Source: Rhodococcus coprophilus NBRC 100603 (GTDB lineage: Bacteria; Actinomycetota; Actinomycetes; Mycobacteriales; Mycobacteriaceae). Taken from it: a stretch of DNA of 64,000 nt. The notes under the pieces are model-generated. The model was given only the letters and a program-made list of their open reading frames with translations. It ran no database searches and was not told the origin of the DNA. Of the stretch, positions 18,021 to 25,997 are shown piece after piece; within the stretch, counting starts at the first letter, position 1; the number at the start of each line of letters is the position of its first letter. The DNA lies in the NCBI RefSeq assembly GCF_001895045.1, contig NZ_BDAM01000002.1:186001-250000 (forward strand), read 5' to 3'. Made by a program: the position numbers and the translations under genes.

Positions 18021-19715
18021 CTAGACGTCCAGGATCATTTGGCCGTTGGTTCGCAGTTCTTCGGGATCATCGTCCTGCAGAAGCCGGAAATAGATAGGAT
18101 CATCATCTATTGGTACTAGCGCGATCTGTATCGCGTCCGCCAAACTTCTACCGTTCATGAAATCTATCGCCTCCTCGATGTTTTCAATCTTAGTTTTGCG
18201 ACATTCGTAGACGCCAAATCCGAGATATACTTGCTCTCCGCACACGGGGACAGGCCGGTACTCGGAAAGAGTGATTCGCATGGGCTTCTCGGTCATTCTC
18301 TGAGAAATATTGACGCCGTCACCATCATCTTTGGAGAATTCAAGTGTCGACGTGAATCTGGCTGGTCCGGAGACCGGAATTCTCTCGCCGTCCAGAAGGC
18401 GAGTTGCGATATCTATTTCTCGTCTTTGGTCGTCGGAAAATGCAACTGGGGACGGAAATGGTGTGTTACTCGTAGACTGTATTCGCGCAAGGCGTTCTAC
18501 GAGTTCGATCAGAACGGAAGGGACTGGGGATGGGCATTCAAGCTGAACGGAATAGCCGACTGGACGGGCGTTACCCAATTCAAGATCGATCCTATTGGGT
18601 GCGCGCAAGTGATAACCAAATTTCAGTACGGTCAGGAGTTCATGGGGATAGAGGTCGCTTTTCGGTTGAAATTCAACCTTAATGCGTGCCTTGACTGTGA
18701 CTGCCGCAGTCTCGGGCTCTACCTCTGCTGCAACGTGAACCGAATCAGTTCTATCGTGTCCGTAAATCGTTGCAACCCTGCGTCCGATCTGGCGTTCTCG
18801 GAATTGGATCGGGAGGGTTGCTTTCCTGAGACCGTGGGGGTCTGAGATGACGATCCGACCATCTATTCTTTCGGCTATCGGTGCTCGTGTGGATCCAATC
18901 CTCACGTTTACTGATTTTCCAGTTAGGTCGGAGATCCCTGCGGCACCGGATGCGCTGATTATTTTCGCGTATGCACCATCCACTGTGACCGCCTCTCCGC
19001 GATCGATGCGGTCCCGGAAATTTTTGGCTTCGAGTTTCCCGATCTCCGAGTCAGGAAAATTGAAGTTCATAGAAAAGGTAATAGGCCGTTCTTGGTCGGC
19101 GCCGTTCCATCGAGGGACGTGCGTTAGCGATACTTCGCCATCAATGATGGAAATATTGATCTTGTAATATGGATCGATCTCGTTAAGTCGGTTAGCCAGG
19201 TTTCGTAAACGCTCAAGGCCCGATGAAAGATTTTCAAATGTGGCTTGTTCCTGATTCAGCTCACGAAGTAGTCGGACGACTTCATCGTTGGCTCCATCGA
19301 TGAAGTATCTGATGATAGCAGGGTGCTCCGCCATCTGCTTGTTGAGCCAGTCTTTTCCGAGCCAGTAGATTGGGCACTCAAGGTCATACTTTTCTTTTAG
19401 TGAATCGAACCACTTGAGTTCCTCTGGAGTGTGGTCGATTGGGACAACCAATGTCCAGCTATCGGGTTGGTGTGCCATCGCATTCTTGAGGCTTTTCTCT
19501 ACTTGTGACCGGCGGCTTTGTTGCCAACCCAGCCGCCCGGTGAATGACTTACATTCGAAGATATGCAGTTCGCCATCTTCCTTGATCTGCACATCCCGTC
19601 CGCCGTCCCCGCCGGCCCCGTCGATCCGCTGGGCAGACGGATGCAGGGTGCTCAAGAGAACCGAAGCTATGTCCTCATAGCGATGAGCGACTTCGTCCCA
19701 CTTCACTGCTGTCAC
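18021..19715 (-). CDS. Mrr-like PD-(D/E)XK nuclease-domain protein, candidate defence gene
   Basis: 564 residues. The N-terminal 60 residues hold GAGGDGGRDVQIK followed by LHIFECKSF, i.e. Asp41...Glu54-x-Lys56, the core of the PD-(D/E)XK restriction-endonuclease fold as in Mrr_cat proteins. WTLVVPIDHTPEEL, KYDLECPIYWLGKDWL and a leucine-rich helical part follow. The large C-terminal region (about 190-564) is beta-rich and unrecognised. The gene is clearly AT-richer than its surroundings, with codons unlike the core genes, a sign of recent transfer. No methylase or partner is adjacent. Nuclease activity and anti-phage role are inferred. Confidence 0.72.
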   Translation of the reverse strand: MTAVKWDEVAHRYEDIASVLLSTLHPSAQRIDGAGGDGGRDVQIKEDGELHIFECKSFTGRLGWQQSRRSQVEKSLKNAMAHQPDSWTLVVPIDHTPEELKWFDSLKEKYDLECPIYWLGKDWLNKQMAEHPAIIRYFIDGANDEVVRLLRELNQEQATFENLSSGLERLRNLANRLNEIDPYYKINISIIDGEVSLTHVPRWNGADQERPITFSMNFNFPDSEIGKLEAKNFRDRIDRGEAVTVDGAYAKIISASGAAGISDLTGKSVNVRIGSTRAPIAERIDGRIVISDPHGLRKATLPIQFRERQIGRRVATIYGHDRTDSVHVAAEVEPETAAVTVKARIKVEFQPKSDLYPHELLTVLKFGYHLRAPNRIDLELGNARPVGYSVQLECPSPVPSVLIELVERLARIQSTSNTPFPSPVAFSDDQRREIDIATRLLDGERIPVSGPARFTSTLEFSKDDGDGVNISQRMTEKPMRITLSEYRPVPVCGEQVYLGFGVYECRKTKIENIEEAIDFMNGRSLADAIQIALVPIDDDPIYFRLLQDDDPEELRTNGQMILDV

Positions 19716-19851
19716 CAGTTCAATCTATTACGAATGAGAGTGAGGATGTCCGGCTTGTGCGGTGTAGGACGGTGAACACGGCTAAGACTAAGGTGAACCC
19801 GACTGGTATCGAAAATGTCGCATGGATCTGGTCGCATATCGAACGTGGCTC

Positions 19852-20031
19852 CTAAGCCTCAGGATGCTCGGATCGGCGGTGAGCGAGTTCGGCGCGTACT
19901 GCATTGTAGGTGAGGAACGGTTTTCCTGGTTCCGTATGTGGCACGTCCTCGCGCTTGAGATCCTCCAGGAACTCCTCAAGCCATTCCGTAGTTCACTTGT
20001 CCAGTCCCGAGACGCGATGGTTGTCAGGCAT
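19852..20031 (-). pseudogene. Small gene with an in-frame TGA, unknown
   Basis: From ATG 20031 the frame reads MPDNHRVSGLDK, TGA (19995-19993), then TTEWLEEFLEDLKREDVPHT and on to AELAHRRSEHPEA before a TAG at 19852. The part after the TGA looks like genuine protein (amphipathic, acidic/basic helix pattern), so a Trp TGG-to-TGA nonsense change is a simple explanation. Family not recognised. It sits in the 590-bp gap between the nuclease and recombinase genes, where nothing else is seen. Confidence 0.35.
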
Positions 20032-20168
20032 GGCTTTCACTTTCCGCTTCCATGTCCGACATCCGTCACGCCCGGCGCCTGCACCTAGCGCGGTGTGCGC
20101 GCTTGAGTCCGCGACGTCTGTCGCTTGCACGACACCCGATCGGCAACTGGATGGGTTGTCCGGCGCGT

Positions 20169-20294
20169 GTTTCAAATACAGTCGTTTATGGAACACGAGC
20201 GGGCGAATCGGGCGACCAGGCACGCCCTCCGTTCCGAAACTCGTGTCCAAAACCGGCGTTTCGAAATAACTGCTGTCGGTGAGTTATGGAACAC
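20169..20294. repeat. Paired direct repeats upstream of the serine recombinase, possible res site
   Basis: GTTTC(G)AAATA followed by TTATGGAACAC occurs twice: 20169-20178 with 20186-20196, and 20258-20268 with 20284-20294. Between them, CTCGTGTCC (20240-20248) is a near-inverted copy of GGAACACGAG (20190-20199). Such clustered repeats immediately before a resolvase gene are typical of its own recombination site. Confidence 0.45.
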
Positions 20295-20303
20295 TGCGAG
20301 CTC

Positions 20304-20852
20304 GTGAGCGAACTTTTGGGCTATGCCAGGGTCTCGACGACCGAACAGACCCTCGATTTGCAGAGCGACGCCCTGAGCGCCGTCGGGTGTTCGCGGATCT
20401 GGACCGAGACCGCGAGCGGGGCAACCACCGCCCGACCGCAACTCGACGACCTGTTCTCTCACCTCCGAGCCGGCGACACTCTGGTGGTGTGGCGGCTCGA
20501 TCGTCTCGGGCGCTCACTGCCTCATCTGCTTCAAGTGGTCACTGACCTTGAGGAGCGTGGCATCGGCTTCCGGTCGGTGACCGAGGCCATCGACACCACG
20601 ACCGCCGGCGGCAAGCTGATCTTCTCCATCTTCGGCGCGCTCGCGGAGTTCGAACGCAACCTCATTCGTGAGCGCACTTCTGCCGGCCTGGCCGCTGCCC
20701 GCGCCAGAGGGCGTGTCGGCGGCCGGCCGCCGAAGATGACGACGAAGAAGATCAAACAGGCGAAGTTAATGCGCGACAACGGGATGAGTCAGACCGAAAT
20801 CGCAGAGATCCTCGGTGTCGGACGCACCACTCTGTATCGGCATCTGAGGTAG
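20304..20852 (+). CDS. Serine recombinase, resolvase/invertase (Pin/Tn3) family
   Basis: 182 residues. The N-terminal catalytic domain begins LLGYARVST with the nucleophile serine in ARVSTTEQ. DTLVVWRLDRLGRS and the long E-helix region IFSIFGALAEFERNLIRERT follow. The C-terminal HTH spans about 140-182 (NGMSQTEIAEILGVGRTTLY). Length and layout are those of cointegrate resolvases or invertases, not large serine integrases. GTG 20304 matches the family start; ATG 20286 lies inside a repeat that may be its binding site. No Tn3-type transposase is present, so it may be a remnant. Confidence 0.92.
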   Translation: MSELLGYARVSTTEQTLDLQSDALSAVGCSRIWTETASGATTARPQLDDLFSHLRAGDTLVVWRLDRLGRSLPHLLQVVTDLEERGIGFRSVTEAIDTTTAGGKLIFSIFGALAEFERNLIRERTSAGLAAARARGRVGGRPPKMTTKKIKQAKLMRDNGMSQTEIAEILGVGRTTLYRHLR

Positions 20853-20912
20853 AGCGGTCGTGGCAAATTCGGCCTTCCCTGCCAGAGCATCCGATTGCCG
20901 CAGTGTGGACTG

Positions 20913-22154
20913 CTATTCCGAGTTGGACGCGCTGGCGATGAGCGGTGGCGGCGTGAACCCGTCGGCCCATTGGGTCGTTTCTGAATAGCGGCAATTCTCT
21001 AGATTGGCGTTGGTCAAGTCCGCGTTGGTCAAGTCCGCGTTGGTCAAGTCCGCGTTGGTCAAGTCCGCGTTGGTCAAGTCCGCGTTGGTCAGGCGCGCGT
21101 TGGTCAGGCGGGCGTTGGTCAGGCGGGCGTGGGTCAGGTTCGCGTGGGTCAGGTTCGCGTTGGTCAGGTTCGCGTTGCTCAGGCGTACTCCGTTCAGGCG
21201 CGCTGCGGTCAAGTCCGCACCGAACAGGTTCGCGTTGCTCAGGCGTGCTCCGTTTAGTTTCGCGTGGGTCAAGTCCGCACCGAACAGGTTCGCGCCGGTC
21301 AGATTCGCACCCATTAGTTGCGCGCCGGTCAAAGTTGCAGTTTTCAAGCTCGCACTGTCCAGATTTGCTCTGTTCAGATTCGCTCTGTTCAGGGACGCTC
21401 TGTCCAGGCGAGCACTGTCCAGGCGAGCACTGTCCAGGAGCGCTCCGTCCAGTTCCGCACCGACAAGGTTCGACCCCGTGAGGTCCGCGCCGGCCAAATC
21501 AAACTGACAGCCCGCCCATTGCCCGCGATCCGCTCGAGACCGGATGGCCCGAATAATCGCTGTTCGTACGTGATTCCCTTCATCTGGTTGCGGGCGGCTG
21601 CGTAGATAGGCGCACAGCAAGTCGATGCAGACCTGTCGTTCCGAATCATTTCCAAACTCGTGCCAATCGTCCGCCAGTGAAGCGATTGCGTAGACGCCGG
21701 CGAGCCGAATTGCGGAGTTGTCATGGCCGAGTTGTTCGGCGCAAGTGGTGTACCGCTCACGCAGGTGCCGCTCTGTGCCGGTACGGTGCTCGCGGTCATC
21801 AACGCGGACCTTGTGCTCATGTTGCCTGGCAGCCGTCTCGTGCTGGGCGGCAGCGGTCCGGTTGGCGGTGTCGAGTGCTCGCTGCCGGTGATATGCGAGG
21901 ACTGCTGCGGGAACGCCGACGGCGGCTGCGGCGATCAGCCCGACAGTCCGCCCCAGGCCACTCAGATCTGCCGTGACCACGCTAACGCCGACTGGGGTGG
22001 CAAGTTCGGCGAGTACCCAGGTGAGACCACCGACCAGTAGCAACGTGCCGACTCCGTAGGAGACCAAGCTCTTCGGCGAAACCTGCTGTGCTCGGGTCAC
22101 GGGCACGTTGTCTTCGGGCGGGGGTACAGGCGAATTCGGGAGCGACACAGTCAA
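20913..22154 (-). CDS. Membrane-anchored pentapeptide-repeat protein (copy B)
   Basis: 413 residues, a close paralogue of the 13699-14862 product over its N-terminal two-helix region and the helical block around AEQLGHDNSAIRLAGVYAIA, with a longer linker (TAAAQHETAARQHEHK). About 33 pentapeptide units run from about residue 215 to 395. The last six units are identical LTNAD repeats, encoded by exact 15-bp DNA repeats, a slippage-prone array. It is divergent from a decayed ligase gene, the same module arrangement as copy A. Function unknown. Confidence 0.88.
   Translation of the reverse strand: MTVSLPNSPVPPPEDNVPVTRAQQVSPKSLVSYGVGTLLLVGGLTWVLAELATPVGVSVVTADLSGLGRTVGLIAAAAVGVPAAVLAYHRQRALDTANRTAAAQHETAARQHEHKVRVDDREHRTGTERHLRERYTTCAEQLGHDNSAIRLAGVYAIASLADDWHEFGNDSERQVCIDLLCAYLRSRPQPDEGNHVRTAIIRAIRSRADRGQWAGCQFDLAGADLTGSNLVGAELDGALLDSARLDSARLDRASLNRANLNRANLDSASLKTATLTGAQLMGANLTGANLFGADLTHAKLNGARLSNANLFGADLTAARLNGVRLSNANLTNANLTHANLTHARLTNARLTNARLTNADLTNADLTNADLTNADLTNADLTNANLENCRYSETTQWADGFTPPPLIASASNSE
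21007..21093. repeat. Perfect 15-bp tandem repeats inside pentapeptide gene B
   Basis: The unit GCGTTGGTCAAGTCC (plus strand) is repeated without change five to six times, then degenerates leftwards in the protein (GTTGGTCAGGCGC and so on). It encodes LTNAD units; copy number could vary by slippage without a frame change. Confidence 0.85.
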
Positions 22155-22169
22155 AACCTATACGGACGG

Positions 22170-22690
22170 TAGCCGTGGTTCCGGATGAGTTTCTCGTCGC
22201 CGGTGACGGTGAGGCCACGCTCGATCTGGCGTGCACGAAATTCGTGCTCCTGTCCGCTCTGGAAAGTCGTCGCGGGCGCCGCTGATCGGCGGTGTTGCTT
22301 GGGGTTCGGGTTTTCTCCGACTTCCGTATGTTGCGGTATTTGCGCCGCCTAGCCAACCGCGGTCCTTCGTTTCCGTCTCGGCTGCCAACAGGATTCCGCA
22401 CACTCGGAGAATGCCCCCGTCGTCGACGGTGCCTCTCCGATGTTTGGCCACGCTCGGCCAGCTGCCCGGAGGGTGAAGGGTGGGCGAGGGAAGTGGGGCG
22501 TGGCAACGGGCGATTGCGCTGGTCGAAGCCGGTCGGTGCGTATGTTCAGCCGAAACGGCAACGACATTACTGCCACTTTCCCGGAGGTGACCGGCCCGCT
22601 GTTCGATGGCCTGGCGGGCGTGAGGCGATCCTCGACGGGGAGATCGGCGCTCTCGACGCGCACGGCCGGCCTTCTTTCAGAAGGCTAGCG
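22170..22690 (+). pseudogene. Remnants of the small module gene and the second DNA ligase
   Basis: 22175-22285 encodes FLVAGD..CTKFVLLSALESRR, the decayed C-terminal part of the protein at 13516. From 22411 (ATGCCCCCGTCGTCGACGG) the DNA and, in shifting frames, the protein (MPPSSTVPL..LATLGQLP; then VRMFSRNGNDITATFPEV) follow the first about 110 codons of the ligase at 15063. Several frameshifts are present and the similarity stops near 22690. The 60 bp before the ligase start are also conserved with copy A, so the copies came from one ancestral segment. Confidence 0.78.
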
Positions 22691-22993
22691 ACTCCTCCGG
22701 CCAGGGCCACAAGGTCGTGGTCATTCAGGATTCGCACGGTGGGGCGGGCTCACTCCCCGGAGACGCGCCACCCGGCTCACGTGCTTCCAGTAACGACTCG
22801 AAGTCCCTCGAATCGTTCAGTCTGGAAGAGCAGTACCCGCCCGATCTTGACCGCGATCCCATATCAAGTTGCAGCGTGTTGCAGGTGTGGTCGCACATGA
22901 GTTGCAGAGGAGTTGAATTACCTGGCACGAGAGCGCAAGAGTGATTACGTGAGCGTGGATACCGGGAGGACTGTTTCTGGTTTAATCAGATGC
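22691..22993. promoter_or_regulatory. Upstream region of the winged-helix gene with GTTGCAG repeats
   Basis: No gene. GTTGCAG occurs three times in 40 bp (22868-22874, 22878-22884, 22901-22907), about 90-125 bp before the ATG at 22994: possible binding sites for the product. Confidence 0.35.
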
Positions 22994-23953
22994 ATGACAA
23001 CGCCTGATTCGCCGCAACAGGATGGTGCATCCAGCGGCACACCGTCCGACAACGCGACGGCCACGGAGTCCCCCGCGGCTGAGCGACTGAAGGCGATCGC
23101 ACAGTGCGACCGAACACGCGAGGAGTATGCGACATTTCGTCCTGCGGGGTTCTACCCGGTGCGCCACGTCTTGGTTCAAAATCCCGAGGACCCCCGCCCC
23201 GGAACGCTCGGACGTATGGTCAGCGGGCGCAAGCACCGAGCACTGCTGCTCTACCTACTACTGCTCTGGTCCTGGCGGTGGCTCAAGGACAGCCGGGAAC
23301 CACTGGCCTCAGATGTCTGGTTGCGGGCACTGACCGCGGAGGATGTCACCGGCTCATTGACCTGGTCACAATCGGCGCTATCGCGAGCGTGGCGTGACCT
23401 CGAGCATTTCGGCCTCATCGAAGATCGTGTCCGCGACGGCCGCTTGCTGAAGGTTGTTCCACGTCGCGAGGACAGCCTCGCCGCCTATCGTGCGCCTGCG
23501 GGTGAGCGGGACCGCCACAACAAGTACTTCACGCTTCCGAACACATTCTGGATTGACAAGTACTTCGCCAAACTCAAGCTCCCCGGCTTGGCAATGCTGC
23601 TGATCATTGCCAAGGAAACCAGCGGTGGTCCGGAGCGTCCCATACCGTTCAACAGGGTCGCTGAGTGGTACGGGATCTCCTCCAGGACCGCGCAGAACGG
23701 TGTCGCCGAGTTGGAGGCGCTGGGCCTCGTCCACAAGCGATACGAGGTCAAGGATGCTCCGCTATCTAAGACCGGATCGACGACGTGGATCCACTACTCA
23801 TTGACGGGGCCGTTCAGCTATGAGGCACGCATGCTTGCTCAGCAAGCAGCGCAGATCGCGCGGACGAAGAACAGCAACCCGGTGCCGAATCCTCCGCCAG
23901 CCTCATCGGCGAACACACCTGCGGTGGATGCCAAACCTGCGGTTGCGGGGTGA
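22994..23953 (+). CDS. Double winged-helix DNA-binding protein, unknown
   Basis: 319 residues. A disordered N-terminus is followed by two helix-turn-helix-like regions: about 115-165 (LTWSQSALSRAWRDLEHFGL, then IEDRV) and about 228-275 (IPFNRVAEWYGISSRTAQNG, then VAELEALGLVHKRYEV). The pattern recalls winged-helix plasmid replication or partition regulators. A replication role is a guess; regulator is equally possible. ATG 22994 is chosen because the longer frame from 22913 adds only non-conserved residues. Its stop overlaps the start of a small membrane-protein gene. Confidence 0.7.
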   Translation: MTTPDSPQQDGASSGTPSDNATATESPAAERLKAIAQCDRTREEYATFRPAGFYPVRHVLVQNPEDPRPGTLGRMVSGRKHRALLLYLLLLWSWRWLKDSREPLASDVWLRALTAEDVTGSLTWSQSALSRAWRDLEHFGLIEDRVRDGRLLKVVPRREDSLAAYRAPAGERDRHNKYFTLPNTFWIDKYFAKLKLPGLAMLLIIAKETSGGPERPIPFNRVAEWYGISSRTAQNGVAELEALGLVHKRYEVKDAPLSKTGSTTWIHYSLTGPFSYEARMLAQQAAQIARTKNSNPVPNPPPASSANTPAVDAKPAVAG

Positions 23954-24123
23954 TCGGCATGCGACCGATGCTCAGCGGAGATGCCTGGGAAACGGTGCGC
24001 TTCGCCCTTGAGAGCTGGGCTCGAACCATTCGGCTAGTCGTCCTTCTCGCAGCTCTAGCAGGATTCGTCGTGCTGCCGATGTTTCTAATCAGCCAACAAA
24101 CCGTGCTGGTTTTCTGGGAATGA
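23950..24123 (+). CDS. Small single-pass membrane protein, 57 aa
   Basis: GTG at 23950 overlaps the TGA of the winged-helix gene (GTGA), so translation is probably coupled. The product has a short amphipathic N-terminus (GDAWETVRFALESWARTIR) and one strong hydrophobic helix (LVVLLAALAGFVVLPMFLI, about residues 31-49), ending VFWE. ATG at 23959 is the alternative start. It is too short for routine gene calling. No family recognised. Confidence 0.6.
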   Translation: MIGMRPMLSGDAWETVRFALESWARTIRLVVLLAALAGFVVLPMFLISQQTVLVFWE

Positions 24124-24264
24124 AGACCGGGGTTACCCGGAGTATCTCCGACAAGCCGTCCTGTACGGGCCGAGCTCCGATCAGCCCGCGATCTCGCGCA
24201 GATGCGGCGAGGGCCCACCAACCGCCAAAGGTTCCGGGCTCGGTGCGTCCGTGAGCCGCAACCA

Positions 24265-24696
24265 TTACAGGCTCGGCTCATGGCCGACCTGGGGGTCGAT
24301 GTCGGGGAATGCGGGTGGTGCGGGGCGGCCGCTGCGGGAGGGATTGCTCCTGGGCGGTAGGCCGGGCGATGGGAGGTGTCCGAGGGTCGCTGCTGCAAGG
24401 GCGCTGACGTCGAGACCGCGGTCGATGGTCGCGCCGGCGGGATAGCTCTCGGCTGGGTCGGTCAGCGCGATGTCCAAAGCTTCGCGCAGCAACCCTGTTA
24501 CTCCGGTCTGGATGTATTCGAAGCGTCCCCACACGAATTGCTCGCGCAGGTCTCCGACCAGGGTGTTCGGCTCGCTTTCAGGCAGCTCAAGGGCTTTGAA
24601 GCGTTCCGTGTCGAGGGTGTAGCCGGCTTCGGTGCTCAGCTGCTGGAAGAACGCGAACTGGGTGCGGGTGTTGCCTTCGCGGAAGGGGTGCACGAA
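24265..24696 (-). pseudogene. Fic-domain toxin, C-terminal fragment with the HPF motif
   Basis: The last 143 residues of a Fic (AMP-transferase) protein: FVHPFREGNTRTQFAFFQQL carries the catalytic His and the anion loop, followed by GYTLDTERFKALEL and a long proline-rich tail. The frame upstream of FVHPF enters unrelated DNA. The matching N-terminal half is at 32684-33211. Joined, they read ..WARVN|FVHPFREGN.., exactly the expected Fic sequence, so this is one gene cut by an insertion. The motif differs from the consensus HPFxEGNGRxxR by Thr for Gly and Phe for the last Arg. Confidence 0.88.
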
Positions 24697-24971
24697 GAAC
24701 CGGGAACTATTCGGCCTGATGCAACACGGTACTGGAGCGCTACTTCGGGCGAGCCCGGATGGTGTAGCCCCACGACCTGCTACGAAGTCACGAGCCCCGA
24801 AGAACGCATGATCTCGTCTATTGACTGATCGGCCCGACTGATCGTCAACCGAATCGCTGTAGGGACGATCCCGGATGAACCCGATCCGCCGATGCGCGCC
24901 GCTTCGACGGGGTGTCAGAACGTGCATGTCGAGATCGCATGACGCGAGTCGCATCCGACAGAATCGGATAG

Positions 24972-25253
24972 ATGAACGCAGATGCGCTGCCGGACGACTA
25001 TCGACCGCAACCAGGAGAAGGACCGATAACCCTCATTGCCGACAAAGAGATCTTCACCCTCCGCATGCGTCCAGACGGTGGGGATGACTTCTGCTGGGAA
25101 TCCGGGCCGAACGAGGGCTATGGCTTCGGTGGTGGCCCAGTGCGGACTGTCGGCGATCCGAACGCGAAGTACCTGATGACGATCGCGGAGCACCGCAGGT
25201 CGATCAGCAATTTTCTCAGCAACATCAACCCCGAGACCGGCTACCTCTACTGA
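24972..25253 (+). CDS. Small unknown cargo protein, 93 aa (copy 1)
   Basis: Starts MNADALPDDYRPQPGEGPIT, with a two-strand core (LIADKEIFTLRMRPD), the motif SGPNEGYGFGGG and a C-terminal EHRRSISNFLSNINPETGYL. A second, frameshifted copy with the same motifs lies at 29410-29730 in opposite orientation, so the two flank the recombinase trio. Compact, acidic, no signal peptide; it could be an immunity-type protein, but nothing proves this. Confidence 0.65.
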   Translation: MNADALPDDYRPQPGEGPITLIADKEIFTLRMRPDGGDDFCWESGPNEGYGFGGGPVRTVGDPNAKYLMTIAEHRRSISNFLSNINPETGYLY

Positions 25254-25326
25254 CGGAGACGAGGCACCGACATGGTGGGCAGCACCATCACGCACACCAA
25301 CCGGAGACACCATTGGAGGAGAAGTC

Positions 25327-25821
25327 ATGCCCTGGCCCGATATTCGGGATGCGGATCAGCGGACCTGGCGGTTCATGATGGTCGAGGACGAACCGGATTT
25401 CTACGACACTCCCGCTGGGGATGTCGATCCGCCCGCGGTGTGGGTGGATGCGATCGTGGCGGTCGCCCGTGATCTTCGGTGTTTCCGGTACGGGCGCGAT
25501 GTGAACCCGGATCGGCTGATCTGGGAGCTGTCCGTCGGGCACGGTGATGCTGTCATGGTCGGATGGAACGGGACCGCCGGGATCAGTGGGTTTTCACTGT
25601 GCGACGGCACGATGCGCACGGACGCGTCGTTCGCGCAGGCAGCGAGGTGGGTGGCGGACACCGCGCAAACCGAACTGGCGGGCTACGACTTCGTGCAATG
25701 GCCTTCGCAAGGTGGACAGCTGCTGAGCGCGCGGTGCATGGACGAGGTGGCGGTGTGGTTCGATCGCCACACAGATCAGGTGGTGGCCCCGATCGGCGGG
25801 CTCTGCAAAGCCGTGTGGTGA
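25327..25821 (+). CDS. Unknown cargo protein, 164 aa
   Basis: ATG at 25327 follows an excellent GGAGGAGAAG site. Soluble, acidic and tryptophan-rich (MPWPDIRDADQRTWRFMMVE; LIWELSVGHGDAVMVGWNG). No recognised domain. It lies 73 bp after the small gene at 24972 on the same strand and may be co-transcribed with it. The appearance would suit an immunity or regulatory protein, but I cannot assign it. Confidence 0.65.
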   Translation: MPWPDIRDADQRTWRFMMVEDEPDFYDTPAGDVDPPAVWVDAIVAVARDLRCFRYGRDVNPDRLIWELSVGHGDAVMVGWNGTAGISGFSLCDGTMRTDASFAQAARWVADTAQTELAGYDFVQWPSQGGQLLSARCMDEVAVWFDRHTDQVVAPIGGLCKAVW

Positions 25822-25997
25822 CCTCACTTCGCCTGTCGACCTGCAGTACCGCAACAGGCTGATCGGAAATGCTGCGACGTTACCCTACCTGGATGGTGGG
25901 TCGATTCGGCTCTCGAGCGGCGAGTATCAGTCGCGTTCCTGCCTGCGAAGAAGACGAAACCTGCACTAAATGATGCTTCTAATGCAATTATGTTGCG

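Noticed and set aside
20304-20852. Serine recombinase as the integrase of the outer island
   Set aside because: It is a small resolvase/invertase type located mid-island, not a large serine integrase next to an attachment site.
21001-21480. Regular repeats that could suggest a CRISPR array
   Set aside because: The 15-bp units have no spacers and encode pentapeptide repeats in a long open frame.
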